The notes under the pieces were generated by a model, which ran no database searches, was not told the origin of the DNA, and saw only the letters and a program-made list of their open reading frames with translations. A program made the position numbers and the translations under genes. Shown piece by piece: positions 30,989 to 63,192 of a DNA stretch of 64,000 nt. How positions within the stretch are numbered: position 1 is the first letter of the stretch; the number at the start of each line of letters is the position of its first letter. The stretch comes from Apostichopus japonicus (taxonomy: Eukaryota; Echinodermata; Holothuroidea; Aspidochirotida; Stichopodidae): NCBI RefSeq assembly GCF_037975245.1, contig NC_092575.1:11829001-11893000 (forward strand), written 5' to 3'.

Positions 30989-33839
30989 GTGAAGAGGGAA
31001 TGGAAAGCATGCAGGGATTACCAAACTGATGAATAAATACATCTTTGGCTCACAGTATATCTTCAGAATGTGAAAGCTACTGAGACAAGCTGTTGTAAAT
31101 TGATGAACTAATTTAAACATTTGAGTTCATACAAACTAAACAATGTCTACAGTGTATAAAGGCTACATTGTCTACAATAATCTTGCAATTAATAGGGAAA
31201 TAGGGAATTATGCGATAGATGAAGCGATTGGTAGCGTTTCATAAATAGATAACACCGAGTAACTAATTTATTTGTGACATGCTACCCGTGCTACTTAAAT
31301 TCCACACGATTTCTATGAGTCATGTTCATGCCACATTGAAGGAAATATTTTTATCCCATTAAATATTGCCATGGTTGTACATTCACCCTGGATGGGATGG
31401 GGTGGGGGAGGGGGGATAGCTCAATTTTCAGGAGTATAGTGGGACTAGCATGTGCCTTTGATTTCATTTCTTTCTTTTGGATGATAAGTTATGTCAATCA
31501 TCTCTCTTTGCTGAGAGATTGCGCAATGATCTGTGACGTCATAAACGGACTACACGTTTAACTTTTGTTTTCCTTTCCTTAAACTTGGAAAGATTAAATA
31601 GCCTCAGGAAATAATTCACGTATGTGACGAGATGTTATTTTAGGGCCTATGTTTGTATGGAATGGTTAAATTAAACAGTAATTTGAACTATGGAAGGGTC
31701 GTAATGGCATCAGTGAAAATAAAATCAGAAACAGTTGAAACGCAAAGGGAGTTTAATGTGTTGTGCATGTATGACATATTAAATTCTTGCGCAAGGTACA
31801 AATAAGTTAGATAAAATTTTACTATATTGTATCTGGCAACAACGAAACATCTAGGTACCGTAGGAAAATGAGGAACAAGGTCAAGGTGTTTCACCAGGCT
31901 CTGTATACTGTTTAGGATTAATCTTAGAATTCTTTATCCCCTTCACTTTTAGACCGATATCTTTTAAAATTTTTCAAACATTGGCGGGAACTACATTTTC
32001 GAATATGAGTATGAAGGTCTCCTCTTTCTATCGTAGGTTGTCCTTACAAATTTCGTTTATTCATTTGTCCTTTGCGTCATGTGATGAAATTGATGTGGGA
32101 AATCTAAATTTGATTTGATGAATGTTGCCCTCTATTTTTTTTTTTTAGCGTTGCACGTCTTTTGCTCTTGAAATTAAGTGGACGCAAACCAAATCATCAG
32201 CTGTTACCATAGAGATCTGTTAAAATTAACAACCCCATGGAATACTCTTTGCATGTGTGACATACATCATGGGTTTAAAAGTCGTTCCAATGGGATGCCT
32301 TTTTGGCAATCTGTGATGTCATATTGAGAGGCGCATGTAAACATCCTTGACTCTGAAATCATTGCCATCATTTAAAGTATGTATGTATGTATTTTAGATA
32401 CTCCTGCAAGCAGGAACTCGCGAAGAAGCCTCATTGGCTTATCAAAGCCGCAAGCTGACCGAAGTCAGTCACTTACATTCATATTTAACGTCCACGATGA
32501 TGAATTGTCAATTGTCAACAACTCTGTAACTGGACGATCTTGGAGAGACTCGAACCAAGTTGTAGTAAGAACTTGGCAGAAATTTATACAGCATTTGCAA
32601 AGGCCATTTCTCCTAAAGAATATAAACAACGTACAAATTACGAAATCAATTAGAAAAAATCAAGCATAAATGGCCTGGTTGTTTAAACTTGCTCAAGTCG
32701 TTAGTCTTGCGTGTGAAAGAAAATTACAACTATGATATTTTCCGAACAGAAAAAAGACTTTAGTTTTGTTAGCAGTGTGGGGAAAGTTGTTCATTGCGTG
32801 TATCTCCATCACAGTTATCAATGATGATATCTGGGTTATCTTCTCCTTAAAGTATAATTTGAAAAAAAGAAAAAAAAATGTAGGTGTTTGTTGTATCCTG
32901 TTCGCTTGTTGCTGAGAACCTATTTTTTTTCTCTTTAATTTCCCTTCGGTTCGTTTTTATTAAACCAACAAAGTTAAACTACAGGCAAAAACACACAACA
33001 AGAGCAGTACTCAACAAGCCCCCCCCCCCCCAAAAAAAAAAGAAAGATGTAGCCAAAGTTTTATTTTGATCTATTTTGGAAATGTTGGCAAATCGTTTCT
33101 GCTTCAACTATCATATTCATTTTTGGCATAATCTATTGCACCCGGGATTGTGTTTTACCCAAAATGGCCGCCCATGTAAAATATGGCAAAGTATTCGCAG
33201 GGTAGTGCTTGTCTCTTTTTTGTTTTCTTATTTTGCTCGTTGTTTTTTGTTTTGTGTTTGTATGTCTGTGAATGAATAATTTTTGCATATCTCCTTGTTC
33301 TATTGAAGTTTTATGGGGTTTTTTTAGGCGGGTGGGGGAGGACGATGGCCGCCCATGTTAAGGGAGGGGTGATTAAAAACAACTTGTCAAAGTACAACAC
33401 CAGATCTGTCAAAACTTAACACCCCTGTGTGTAAAAATCGATCAGTCCATTTCTCGTACATTACTCTGTAAAGTAGTGTTTTTCTCACGCCCTACTGCGA
33501 TGATCAGCAGCGAACCGTGCACTACGGTAAAAATACAAAACTTCCTCCTGGTATTCTCGCTTGTCGTGTCTGCTCCTTGTTGACCTGTTATCAGATTTGT
33601 TTGTTACATTTTCGTGGACGATACCAATTTGTGTTGATCGTCTAGTCTTCACATGTATGGGAGGGCGTGTACATAGGAACTACAGTGTATACATATACCA
33701 CACTCATTTGATGATCAGAGTATACATGTACGTAAATGTTGTAAGAGCTGATTGAAGTAGTGGAAGTTTTACATGCATATACCGACCCACCGCTTTCATT
33801 TCATCCCTGGGACGTTATATTTCAGGTAGTCGCGCCAAA
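30989..33839. other. Intergenic DNA between HSCB and the SLC5 gene
   Basis: The two genes are divergent here. I recognise no gene. One open segment, 32395-32669, follows an acceptor-like TATTTTAG and ends with TAA, but I cannot assign it. Poly-C/A lies at about 33020-33045. Palindromic TGACGTCA occurs at 31536. The immediate 5' side of the SLC5 start (TTTCAGGTAGTCGCGCCAAAATG) contains an acceptor-like TTTCAG, so an upstream non-coding exon is possible. Confidence 0.5.
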
Positions 33840-52213
<18,374 letters not shown>

Positions 52214-52665
52214 GTAAGTTCTCCAATTTAGCTTCGTAAAGGAAATATTCGATTTGGCAGCATCACTGGCATTACTAAAACCAGCAATCTGCGATTGAAC
52301 TTTATATTTTGTTCTTCAACTGATAAGCATGAACAACTATAGCCTAGCCCCCCCCCCCCTCCCCGCTCCCTCCCCTTCTACCTCTTTACTTTACAGGGGT
52401 GAATAGCCGAACTAATTTACATATACAATAGTATAAAATAATCGTGGCAGAAGGAGTTATTATCAGCAACGTGTGAGATCGACTGACTCCTTAATTCACT
52501 TTCTGGGACAAGAAATTCGTAGAGACCATATAGTCCTAGTAACTTGAGTCAGATGTCGTCTGGTGAGAAATAAACGTCCTATATAAAGTATAAAATCAAA
52601 CACCCGGGAGTTCATCACGTTTTTGGTTCCTTGCTTTAGCAAAAGGAACCTATGCAGTCAGGTTG

Positions 52666-52667
<2 letters not shown>

Positions 52668-52702
<35 letters not shown>
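52668..52702. repeat. (GT)n microsatellite
   Basis: A GT run of about 35 bases in a repeat context (TTAGCAAAAGGAACCTATGC just upstream) that reads like an interspersed family; another (GT)n with similar surroundings lies at about 63598-63625. Confidence 0.85.
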
Positions 52703-52707
<5 letters not shown>

Positions 52708-54911
52708 ACTCACCTTTGCATTAATTGTGGAACCAGTGACTGAAAACACAGCTAGAAATGTGGGACAGCAATAGCAATTGTGGGACCACTGCCTGGTCCC
52801 ACAATTTACAACCTATAGAACCCTATTTTTCCATCTTCTGAGTGATCATCTTCATGAATATGCATGGTGCCAAAAATTCTGTATGTTTTCTCATTGTGTC
52901 TTTTTGTGTGGTAAAAACATAAAACACTCTAAAAACACACTAATTTTGATGAAGGGCTATTGTGAATAGCGCCCTCAATGGTATGGTCAGTGGTTAGGGA
53001 AAACACACATACTGTACTTACCTCCACAATAATATTGGGACCAGTAACTTGGTACAGTACTTTATATCTCACTTTATATCTCTCACTTTTACAGTTTTTG
53101 TTTTGTTTATTTGCCAGCTGATTAACTCTCATTAGTTTTAATGATCTTCTGCCAGGCCTGTACAGGATGTTCTTACTTCATATTTCAATGAAAGCAAATG
53201 TCATGACCAACCTCAGTGGACTATTTAGTAGTCCTACTGTACCTGTCATTGTAGCTTTTGGTATACACTACTGGCTTAAGAAGTACCACACTACAGTACT
53301 TTTACTCTCAATGTACCTGCAAGCTAGAAGCTGTTATTTTTCAAGGAATGTGTCAAAACAAGTGGGTATGTAGGCTTTTTTTGTTTTCATCAGTGTAATG
53401 CCAAATTAACCATTCAGTTCTTATAACTATATTGAACTTTGATACTGGTATTAGAGTTAGAATATAACCAGCAATTTCAACTTCAAAAAATATATATATG
53501 TACTGCATATATGTTTTGCTGTAAAACAATTTTGTCATGGATGTAGACTCGTTTCGGCTTAAAATAAATCATGAAAGCATGCATTATTAAAGGAGATCAA
53601 AGACTAGGCTCATGAATTTCTTGATTGGGGTATTTCACGGCCACTAGGTAAATATCGATGGTCATGACCTTACTTGCATTGTTCATGTGAACACCAAACG
53701 GATTTGAATTTCAGTAGAGTAGGGGTTTCGATGGAAAAATATGTCAATATAAGAATCAATTGTTAGCCATTCACACATATACTGGATATTTTGTCTTGTA
53801 TCATCAAAATTTCATGAGAAAATTCACCAAAAATTACACATGTGTATCACAGAATAACAGTAAAGGACATATTGAAAATGATGATATCGAATGTTGTCCA
53901 TTCAAAGAATCTTCAAGTTGAATTTTGCTTCTCATTTATGTGACATAGTGCAATTTTGATCATTATGGAGTAAGATGCTGGGGAACTTTCAATGTCTCTT
54001 CATAATCTGCTACAGAACATGTTTGGATTTTTGTTACCTCAATGAGTGGCCCTGTCCCCATCTTTTTTTTTGGGGGGGGGGCCTGGGTGGGGGAGACAGG
54101 GATCAACTTACTACTGAATCCATTTGTCCTATGTAAATGTAACCCTTTCAGAAATCAATTTCAATGATCTATGAACGAACAGATTGGAATTAAAACAAGA
54201 ACTCCCCAAGTTCTTTCTTCAGCAGCATATATACAGTATATATATAGGGCACGGAAAAGTTGCCACTCATGACTTTGACTTTGGTAGCCGGGCAGATTTC
54301 CCCTCTGTCCAAGCTTAGTACGCGACTGTTTTTAACTCTTCCAAAACGCTGTAAAGGTTTCAGTTCTTTTGAATGTCAAAAGTCTAAAATGGTGTCAAAG
54401 GCAGTGCACTCCTACCCCAAATATAAGATCCATAAATATACTGTACACCCTTAGTTTCAGTGGTGAATACAGCTTTTAGTAAAGGAGGGTTCTCAGTGAC
54501 TTTTAAAGAGGAGACCATCAGGAGACTGTCTGTTTTGTTAACTCTTGCTTTGCACATGGTGGTCTTGGGTCCAGGGGCCTGCACAGTTTCCCTGTAATAG
54601 AAGCTATATGGTTTAGTACAGATATTAGCACCATCCGTATATGACTCACCGCTATATATTCCCCTTAGATACCATGATGATCATGTAGTTAATCTATACA
54701 ACCATCATGCATGTTAAATTACCTAATGATCATATAATCATATAATTGACCTCTTTATCCTATTTTCTTTCCCCTTCCCCCATTCTTTTCTTTTCCTCCT
54801 TTCCCATTTGTTTTCCTTTCCCATTTTGCTTCTTCCTTTTTTCTTTTCCCCTTTTTTAAGGGAGGGGGGGGTGGGGGACTCTCCAAACGCCACTCCCACC
54901 TGGATATGCAC

Positions 54912-54913
<2 letters not shown>

Positions 54914-54959
<46 letters not shown>
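54914..54959. repeat. (TA)n microsatellite
   Basis: A 46-base TA run in the last SLC5 intron, preceded by a poly-G tract at about 54863-54870. Confidence 0.9.
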
Positions 54960-54964
<5 letters not shown>

Positions 54965-57900
54965 ATGAAAATGTATCTTCTTATTTGTTATTAGTGGGGT
55001 ACAGAGGTGATAAAGCATTTCGAGCGTCAACTCTTGTCAAAGTGCAAAACAATTATAATTCCACCAAACAACTACAGTACCTGTAGTAAACTCAATGGCA
55101 TGTCTTTGCTTAGGGGCAAGTTCAAAGCATTACCGTGTGACAATCAGAAGGCTTTTTCAATATTCATATGGTTTTTTCACAAAGACTTAGTTATTTATTT
55201 ATCAGCAATAAAATAATACAAAATAACTAGTTCTTGATAAACAGGTATAAAAATTAACTATGAATCATTGATCCATCTATCGTATTCGTATTTATGAAAT
55301 ATGATTAATAAATCATCCTTGTTACAGTGTGACGTAAAATGGACGAGTGTTTTTGCACAAACATGTATACCCAAAACTGTGAAGGTTTTAAACAGCTACC
55401 ATATTGGAAACTCTTTTGTTGCTTTCTGCAATGTCTTATATGACACCTAATTTGTGAAAATTGTTTGGCAATTAATTTAAATATGCAATAAAATCTTACT
55501 CAATGTAACGTTACAGCGTGACCGTTACAGCGTGACAATTGAAATGTCAATGCAAAGTCGATGTATAGCGGCCCACTGTCATGTTTCAATGGTGCTTTGA
55601 AGGTACTTACAGTAGATCGTTCTGATGGTCACTACCATCAGTCTTTGATCTTAGATGTGGAAATTTGTTAAAAATACATTAATCATGAAATGAAAATTCA
55701 AATTAGCATAGCGTTACAGCGTGACACACAACAGGCAATTACAAAATTACGAATATTTTATAATGTGAATATATATAACATAAAAATGACTTGATTAAAA
55801 GATAACTTGACAATTTATGTTCCATAAACATATATCACATAGCATATCCGGAAATGTAGGTATATACAGTATCTGAGTTGAATGAAGAAGTTGGAATGGT
55901 GCCACCAGCTTTCAAAAAGGGTGTCAACTATAATTAATATGTGTTATATTTTCCCTGTCTCTATTGTTTCTCATTAGTCATTTAAGAAGGTGAGCTGATA
56001 TCTCACATTTGAAAGCTAAATCACTTTAAAGGCAACCTCATTTTAAGTGGTTGGTTCCAGAGGGGGGGGGGGGGGGATGGTTCAATTATGTCTGGGAATA
56101 GGACACTACATTGCAAAAGTTTGTGTGTATATCAGCTGTAACGTCACGCTGTAGCAAAATTGTTACAGCGTACGCGACAGACTTTAATGAGTTATTAATG
56201 ATGGCAAGTCAGATGAACTTAAAAATGTGCTTGTATTTAATGGTTATCGATGTCCTAGGTTTGGAAACAAACTTCATTGCAAATTTTTATTGTCTTGCAA
56301 AGGAATAATTAAAAAAACATCAAAATTTACCCTTACATCATGACTTTTTTTTCCCAAAATCTAATTACTGTAGGTCATTGAACAGTAATGAAATATATAT
56401 GTTACAGAAATGTTAAGCCCATGGTTTGGATCTCTAGAGTTCAAACATCATGCATCAATTCAGGTTTATCATTTTTATCATGTATATAAATGTATTTAGT
56501 ATAAACTTGACAACCATTATTTTTATTAATGTTGCAATTTAAATTAGGCAAATTTCAATATGTAAATGACATGAAAATAGTGTTCCTTTTGCAGATTAAG
56601 GAAATTTTGATTCTTAGCTTTAATTCGATACCAAATTTGTTACGATTAAACCTATTTGAAGTTTTGGGAGTCATGTCCTGTTTTGCTTAGAACTGCCCTT
56701 AGACTTGTTGCGGCTGACAAAATTCCTTAGTTATATATGCTAATTACATGAAATTGCACTTAATTAAGTCCATTCAACTCCCAAATTTCAAGTTAAGTAC
56801 AGTATTGCTCGCTTCAAGCTAACTCCAAAGAGCTAGAATCGTCTTGTAGTACCTCCTACTCAATATACCTCCTTAAGAGAGGTATTGTAAATTTCATTTA
56901 AATGCACAGGCCAAAATTATGTCTAATTGTAATTATGAGGCAAGAATTTTCAGTTGGCAGCAATTAAAGTGCTTTCATTTATTCATTCACACCATGATGT
57001 AGTAGCTGAAGTTTGGTTCAATTGTGCGGCTTATATGTGTGTTTGGGGGAGGGGGGAATTTATGAAATGAGGTTTTGAAAGCTTTTTGATGGCCACTTGA
57101 GGTCAACAGAGGCTGTTCTGAAAATTCAGTAAATGCTCTCTCAAACTGGAAGTATGGTCAATGTTGTGAATAGTGGTAGTAGAAGCTGCTCATGGATATG
57201 GTATAGAAGAGCACCATGTTTTGCTTTAGTTTCATCCCACATGTTGTCACAGCTTGTATTAGACTATTCGATTGGAATAAAGGAAGTTAACCCTTATTTG
57301 AAAGGAAGAGAATGCCGTACAAGCACACATCATTTCTAACTTGATGTCCCAAACTTAAGTAATTGGAATGAAACTGATATTATTATTTCTATCAATAAGA
57401 ATTTTCGATTGAAATTTAAAAACCAAGGAATTTTTAACTATAGCTTTCTCCTCATTGTGATTTCACGTCAAAAGATTTGATTAAGACACCTGTTCACATT
57501 TCTGTTTCTAATATGCAAAACCAAAAATAAGAACCTTTGAAGTGTACATAGACTATATAATGCAAGCTGTTGTGATACAAATTAAGACAAATTTGAGAAT
57601 CAAAAAAAAAAAGACTTCACTATACAGTGTTTACTGTACCTGTTGCACACATGCAGTCACATGCTTCATACAACTGCCATACTTTACCATGAATATCACA
57701 GTATGCCTGCAGTTAATTGTGTAAAATTACCTGTATAAAGACATTTTTACCATATACTGCATACATGATACAACTAAATATAGTGGGCCTTAGATATTGC
57801 ATGTACAGTAGTAGGCATATACTGTATATACTGGAATCCTCTTCTTCAGAAAAAAAGCCGATGTGAACCCCAAAGGTCAAATTGTCTGCCCTTCTTGGTA

Positions 57901-59704
57901 ATTGTTTCTCTATGTTTGCATACCTTTAAGGTCACATTTTCTTGACTTTAGTGATAATCGGTCCTGTGGGAGAATCAAAAGTCACTGAGAGATTGTAGTT
58001 TACAGTTTACAGATTACAGTATGTGTATGGTGAGTAGAGAAGTGTAAAATATAACAATAAACTTAATTTTATTTACCCATGTTTTTTTTTTAGGGTTTTG
58101 TAGTTCCTATGTTTTCTGAATAGTTTTTCATTACAGTGTCTGTGGAGTATGCATACTGTACATGTGTTCATTAACTAAAATAACTGAATCATAGAGTCTG
58201 AGATTAGTAACAGTAAACAGTTTAGAAGAAGCTTCTAATTTGCAGGCCATTAGATTAATTTGAAAACTGTTTCAACTCTCTTTGGATAAAGACTGTTGGA
58301 GAACAATTGAAGGTAGTAGCTAAGTAATCTTGACTAATTATAATTAGTTGGCAAATGGACTGCATATATACATGCAGACTATTGATTCTGATATATATTT
58401 TCTCCAGTCACTTTCGCACTTGTTGGTACACAAGTTGAGAAAGAAATTACTTACCTAGAAATGTTCTCATATAAGAATTTCCACTGATTTCACTCTCTTG
58501 CCATACTAATCTATAACATAATGTTCAGTATTCAAGAAGTGTGTTAATTATAGATGTAATGCCACTTCACATCAATTTCAGTAGAATTTTTTTTCCAGCA
58601 TACTACAAAAATAACAGATCATCAATGTTGTTTCCTGTACTATCTAGGTTTTACAGTATGCCTTTGAATTATTTTAGTGGAATGGAAAAAAGTATGAAGG
58701 TAAACTTCCTCTGAAGTTTTTGGCAGTCCTTGCATGCAGTGTAATGCCACGGTTTACTTCCACCAGAGAGTTAGAGGGGGGGGGGGGTGGGTGGCATGGG
58801 GTACACTAAACTGTACCATGCCCTATATTGTTCATGCCTGTTTGGTCTCACAGTTTAAAGATCACACAAGCATGTTGGCTATATATTATTATTGAAAACT
58901 ATGGTTTCCAGTCAATATCTCAAGAGTTTTCCAGTCCTACAGTATCGTACAAGTCTGGGATAAATTTACTGTTGTATAGTGCTTATTAAACTGTTATACA
59001 GTAGCCTTAAAGTACATGAGAAAGGGGAGAAGCATGAGGGAAACACATTTTCAGTGCTCAAGGGCATATATTGTAAACCCTTGTTAAGGAATACTACTTG
59101 AGCAAAATGTTAAGCTTTTTTGCAATTTTTTTTAAAAGGGTAAGTGCAAGCCCAGGAATTATTCTTTTAACTATATGCAGGTTGGTCCAACATTTTCTGT
59201 GCTCATTCGAGCCTACTGTTAATTTTAGTGGAAACAGACAAATTTGTTGCTTCTGCCTAGTATATAAAGCTGCCACCCTTAATTAGGGCTACTAATTGAG
59301 TATAGCCAAAAAGTACATGAAATTGGGGGTGGGGGCACATGGGGAACCAAATTTTCTGTGTTCAAGGGCATATCCTAAACCCCTGTTTAGGACTCCTAGT
59401 TGAGTAAAACTTAGCTCTTTTTTTTGGCAATTTGTTTTAAAAGGGTATATTCAACATGAATTATCCTTAAATGAACTAAATAGGTCGGCAGGTTGGTCCC
59501 ACATTTTCTGCGCTTATTAGATCGTACTGTAAATTTGTGTGGAAACTGACATTCTTGCTTCTGCCCAGTATATAAAGCTGCCACCCTGTATAAGGTCTAC
59601 CAATTGAGTAGCCAAAAAGTACATGAAAGCGAAGGGGGGGGGGGGGGGGCACATGGGGGAACCAAAATTTCTGTCTTCAAATCAAGGGCATATCCTAAAC
59701 CCCT

Positions 59705-60086
59705 GTGGAGGGCATTGTGGTCAAGTGGGCAGTGGACTTGCGTTCTAAGGATTACAGGTTCGAGCCCTGGCCAGATCATTACGTAGTGTCCTTGGGCAAG
59801 GCGCTTTATCTCCATTGCCTCTCTTCACACAGATGTATAAATGGGGACTTGCGAGGTAACTTGTAAATATAGTTGTTTGTGCCCGTTGTTGCTGCATCCT
59901 AAGGGAAGTCCTCCGGGGGACACATGGTTGTGGTGCACTGTGGTGCCCCAGGAGAGATAGATTGAATTGTACAGACTTTGGTGTGTAGGTGTGACAAGTT
60001 AGCAATGACCAGGGTTAAGTTGTAAAGTCGTGTGAGAAGGCCTTGGCCCTGAACAAGTCTGTAAACCTGAAAATTAAAATTAAAAA
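59705..60086 (+). mobile_element. tRNA-derived SINE with internal Pol III promoter
   Basis: A-box TGGTCAAGTGGG at 59718-59729 and B-box GGTTCGAGCCC at 59757-59767 are spaced as in a tRNA. The body contains CTTGGGCAAGGCGCTTTATC, a core widely shared by invertebrate SINEs, and the 3' end is an AAAATTAAAATTAAAA tail. It interrupts a unit of the local tandem array: compared with the unit at 59370-59470, about 20 bases of target are missing at the insertion. No target duplication is evident. Confidence 0.85.
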
Positions 60087-60941
60087 CTTAGCTTTTTTTT
60101 GGCAATTTTTTTTTAAAGGGTATATTCAACATGAAGACAAGACCAGGAATTATCCTTAAATGAACTAAATAGGTTGGCAGGTTGGTCCCACATTTTCTGC
60201 GCTTATTAGATCGTACTGTAATATGTGTGTGGAAACTGACATTGTTGGTTCTGCCGAGTATATAAAACTGCCACCCATGATAAGGACTACTAATTGAGTA
60301 GCCAAAAAGTGCATAAAAGTGAGGGGTGGAGGAGCACACAGTTGCTTCTGTCCAGTATGAAATACATAACAAGCTGTCATCCCTGTTGAGGACTACTAAT
60401 AACAAGAAATTTAGCCTTATTTCTTAAACAATTCAGTCGGGATATTAAAGAGGAAGTGCTAGCCCAGGAAATATCTTCAACTATATATACAGCAGGTTAT
60501 TTGACAAGTTGGTCCCACATTTTCTGTGCTCATAAGGACCTACTGTAAATGTTAGTGGGAACAGACATAATAGTTGCTTTCTGCCCATTATGTAGGACAT
60601 ATCAAGCTCCCACTCCTGTTAAGGACTTCTAATTGAGTAAAGCTAAGCCGCTTTTTGTAAAACAATTTTGTGGGAATATAAAATATGAAAGGCCAGGAGT
60701 TATTCTTTGACCTTTACAGCAGGTTATTGGCAGGTTGGTCCCACATTTTCTGTGCTCATTTGAGCCTACGGTAAATTTTAGTGAAAACTGACTATATTGT
60801 TGCTTCTGCCCAGTATGAATACAAGTAAAGCTGCTATCCTTGTTGAGGACTACTAATAGAAAAAAAAAACTTATTATTATTATTCTTAAAAAGTTCGGTG
60901 GGGATATAAAACAAGAAGTGCAAGTTAGCCATGATTATCTT

Positions 60942-61098
<157 letters not shown>

Positions 61099-61474
61099 AT
61101 ATAGTTAAAGATAATTCCTATATATTTATATATATAATCTAATATAATATAATCTAATCTAATCTATATCAACTAAGCAGATTTTATTTGTAAAACAATT
61201 CGGTGGGTATATAAAACAAGAAGTGCAAGTTAGCTTTGATTTATCCTTTTAACCAACAGCAGGTTGGTCCCACATTTTCTGTGCTCATTGAAGCCTATAC
61301 TGTAAATGAAAGGGGTAACAGACAACACAGTTGCTTCTGCCCAGTATGAAATCTATAAAAAGCTGTCATCCTTATTGAGGACTAGCTACTAATCAAAAAA
61401 AAAAAAACCTTAGTATTTCTTAAACAATTCTGTGGGGCAATAAAACAGGATATGCTAGGCCAGGAATTATCTTT

Positions 61475-61492
61475 AACTATATATATAACTTG

Positions 61493-61523
<31 letters not shown>

Positions 61524-61574
61524 AATGTATATATATATATATATATATATATAACTTGATATATATATAACTTG

Positions 61575-61607
<33 letters not shown>

Positions 61608-61637
61608 AATGTATATATATATATATGTATATATATG

Positions 61638-61716
<79 letters not shown>
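61475..61716. repeat. Compound (TA)n array
   Basis: TA dinucleotides are broken by ACTTGATATATA and TGTATATATATAAATG units that themselves repeat, a higher-order microsatellite. Confidence 0.9.
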
Positions 61717-61719
<3 letters not shown>

Positions 61720-61720
<1 letters not shown>

Positions 61721-61766
61721 TTAAAGCGGGAGGCCCGGGTTCGAATCCCGGTGGAGGCTCGAAGTT
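61720..61766 (+). mobile_element. tRNA-like SINE head fragment (plus arm of an inverted pair)
   Basis: GGCCCGGGTTCGAATCCCGG holds a perfect B-box (61738-61748) and continues GTGGAGGCTCGAAGTTT. The 5' half with the A-box is replaced by the (TA)n tract. The same sequence recurs inverted at 62165-62213. Confidence 0.7.
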
Positions 61767-61814
61767 TTCTGTGGGGCTATAAAACAGGATATGCTAGGCC
61801 AGGAATTATCTTTA

Positions 61815-61830
61815 ACTATATATATAATTT

Positions 61831-61872
<42 letters not shown>

Positions 61873-61894
61873 CATATTTATACATATTTATATA

Positions 61895-61928
<34 letters not shown>
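61815..61928. repeat. (TA)n microsatellite with TTTATACA variants
   Basis: TA repeat with regularly spaced TATTTATACATA variants between two array-unit fragments. Confidence 0.9.
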
Positions 61929-61929
<1 letters not shown>

Positions 61930-62039
61930 AGCTTTAGGAATCACAAATGATTTTCGAGTTGGTTAGCATCATGTTTGATCTCTAGAGTAAGGCAAAAATA
62001 TGTCACCACGAACAGAACTAGTATTGTTCGATACAGGTG

Positions 62040-62213
62040 TCAATAGCCTACAGTGGAATTACGACCTTCCTTACCTGTTTCGAACCTCTGGACATACAAT
62101 CAGCGTCCATGGTTAGGGTGTCCCCGTTGAAAACGTAATGTGAAGGAAAATCCAGAACAGTGAAAAAACTTCGAGCCTCCACCGGGATTCGAACCCGGGC
62201 CTCCTGCTTTAAA
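62040..62213 (-). mobile_element. tRNA-like SINE fragment, minus strand
   Basis: On the minus strand the fragment starts after a (TA)n tract with GGCCCGGGTTCGAATCCCGG (B-box at 62195-62185) and goes on through GGCTCGAAGTTTTTTCACTG to a body ending around 62040. It is the same family as 61720-61766, in inverted orientation about 400 bases away. Confidence 0.7.
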
Positions 62214-62293
62214 TATATATATATATATATATATATATACATGCATACATATATATATATATATATACATGCATACATATATATATATATATA
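62214..62293. repeat. (TA)n microsatellite with ATGCATAC variants
   Basis: TA runs interrupted twice by ACATGCATACAT, adjoining the minus-strand SINE fragment. Confidence 0.9.
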
Positions 62294-63192
62294 GTTGGTT
62301 GGTCCCACATTTTCTGTGCTCATTTGAGCCTACTGTAAATGTTAGTGCAAACTGACAACATTGTTGATTCTGCCCAGTATGAATACATATAAAGCTGCTA
62401 TCCTTGTTGAGCAATGAGCACTACTAATAGAAAAAATCTTTAGCATTATTTCTTAAAAAGTTCTTTTAGCCAAACAGCAGTTATTCTGATGTATCAATTA
62501 AACAGAGAAATACTTCGAATTAGAATACCTTGATGCCAAGTATGTTGTGCATGAAAAGGTATTAGTTCAAACTCAAACTGAATGAAAAGTGAATTACTGT
62601 GGTCAATTTGTCAAATTATATGCAGTGTAGACTGAAAGATAAGGACAACTGTGAAAAATTGAAAATGTTCTTTTCCTAACATATTTACAGTTCCTTAACT
62701 TGACACATCTGAATGGCTAAAGGAGGATAGGTAGTTATGAGAGATAAATGTGTTCCTTATTTTCTGTACAGTATTCCTCCAACTTATTGAGCTGGGACGT
62801 CAACTTAAGAAAAATTCATATACCGTTTTTTCTGCCGATTAAAGAAATTTCTGTTGGAAATTGCTATTGCTGAGGCAGTTTTTTGGGGAAAATATTCGCA
62901 GGATGAATATATTGCTGATTTCGGGGAGGGGGGGGGGGAAACAGTACATAAACTTATGTATAATTTATCTTTCAACTACCAAAGCTCCTTTAATTTCTGT
63001 CTTAGAGACAGAGACTCGGTATTTGTGTTCATTAGATGGTACGTCCCACAAAGGAGTTAATCCTGCATTTTGGGATTGGTACCCAAACCATTTGAAAGGT
63101 CTGCTTTTGGTCCCAGACATGTTGGAACAGCATGATTTGTGGTCCCACATATTGGGTGTGATTCCACAAATTTAGTTTGAAACATGTTTTAT

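Larger units (their letters stand above)
52214..59000 (+). other. SLC5 intron 5, left part: no coding seen
   Basis: After exon 5 I searched by eye for the next SGLT block (family consensus of the type GLxAVIYTD) and did not find it. The stretch holds (GT)n, (TA)n and G runs, and a cluster of the motif GTTACAGCGTGAC at 55321-56170, otherwise ordinary AT-rich intron. Confidence 0.55.
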
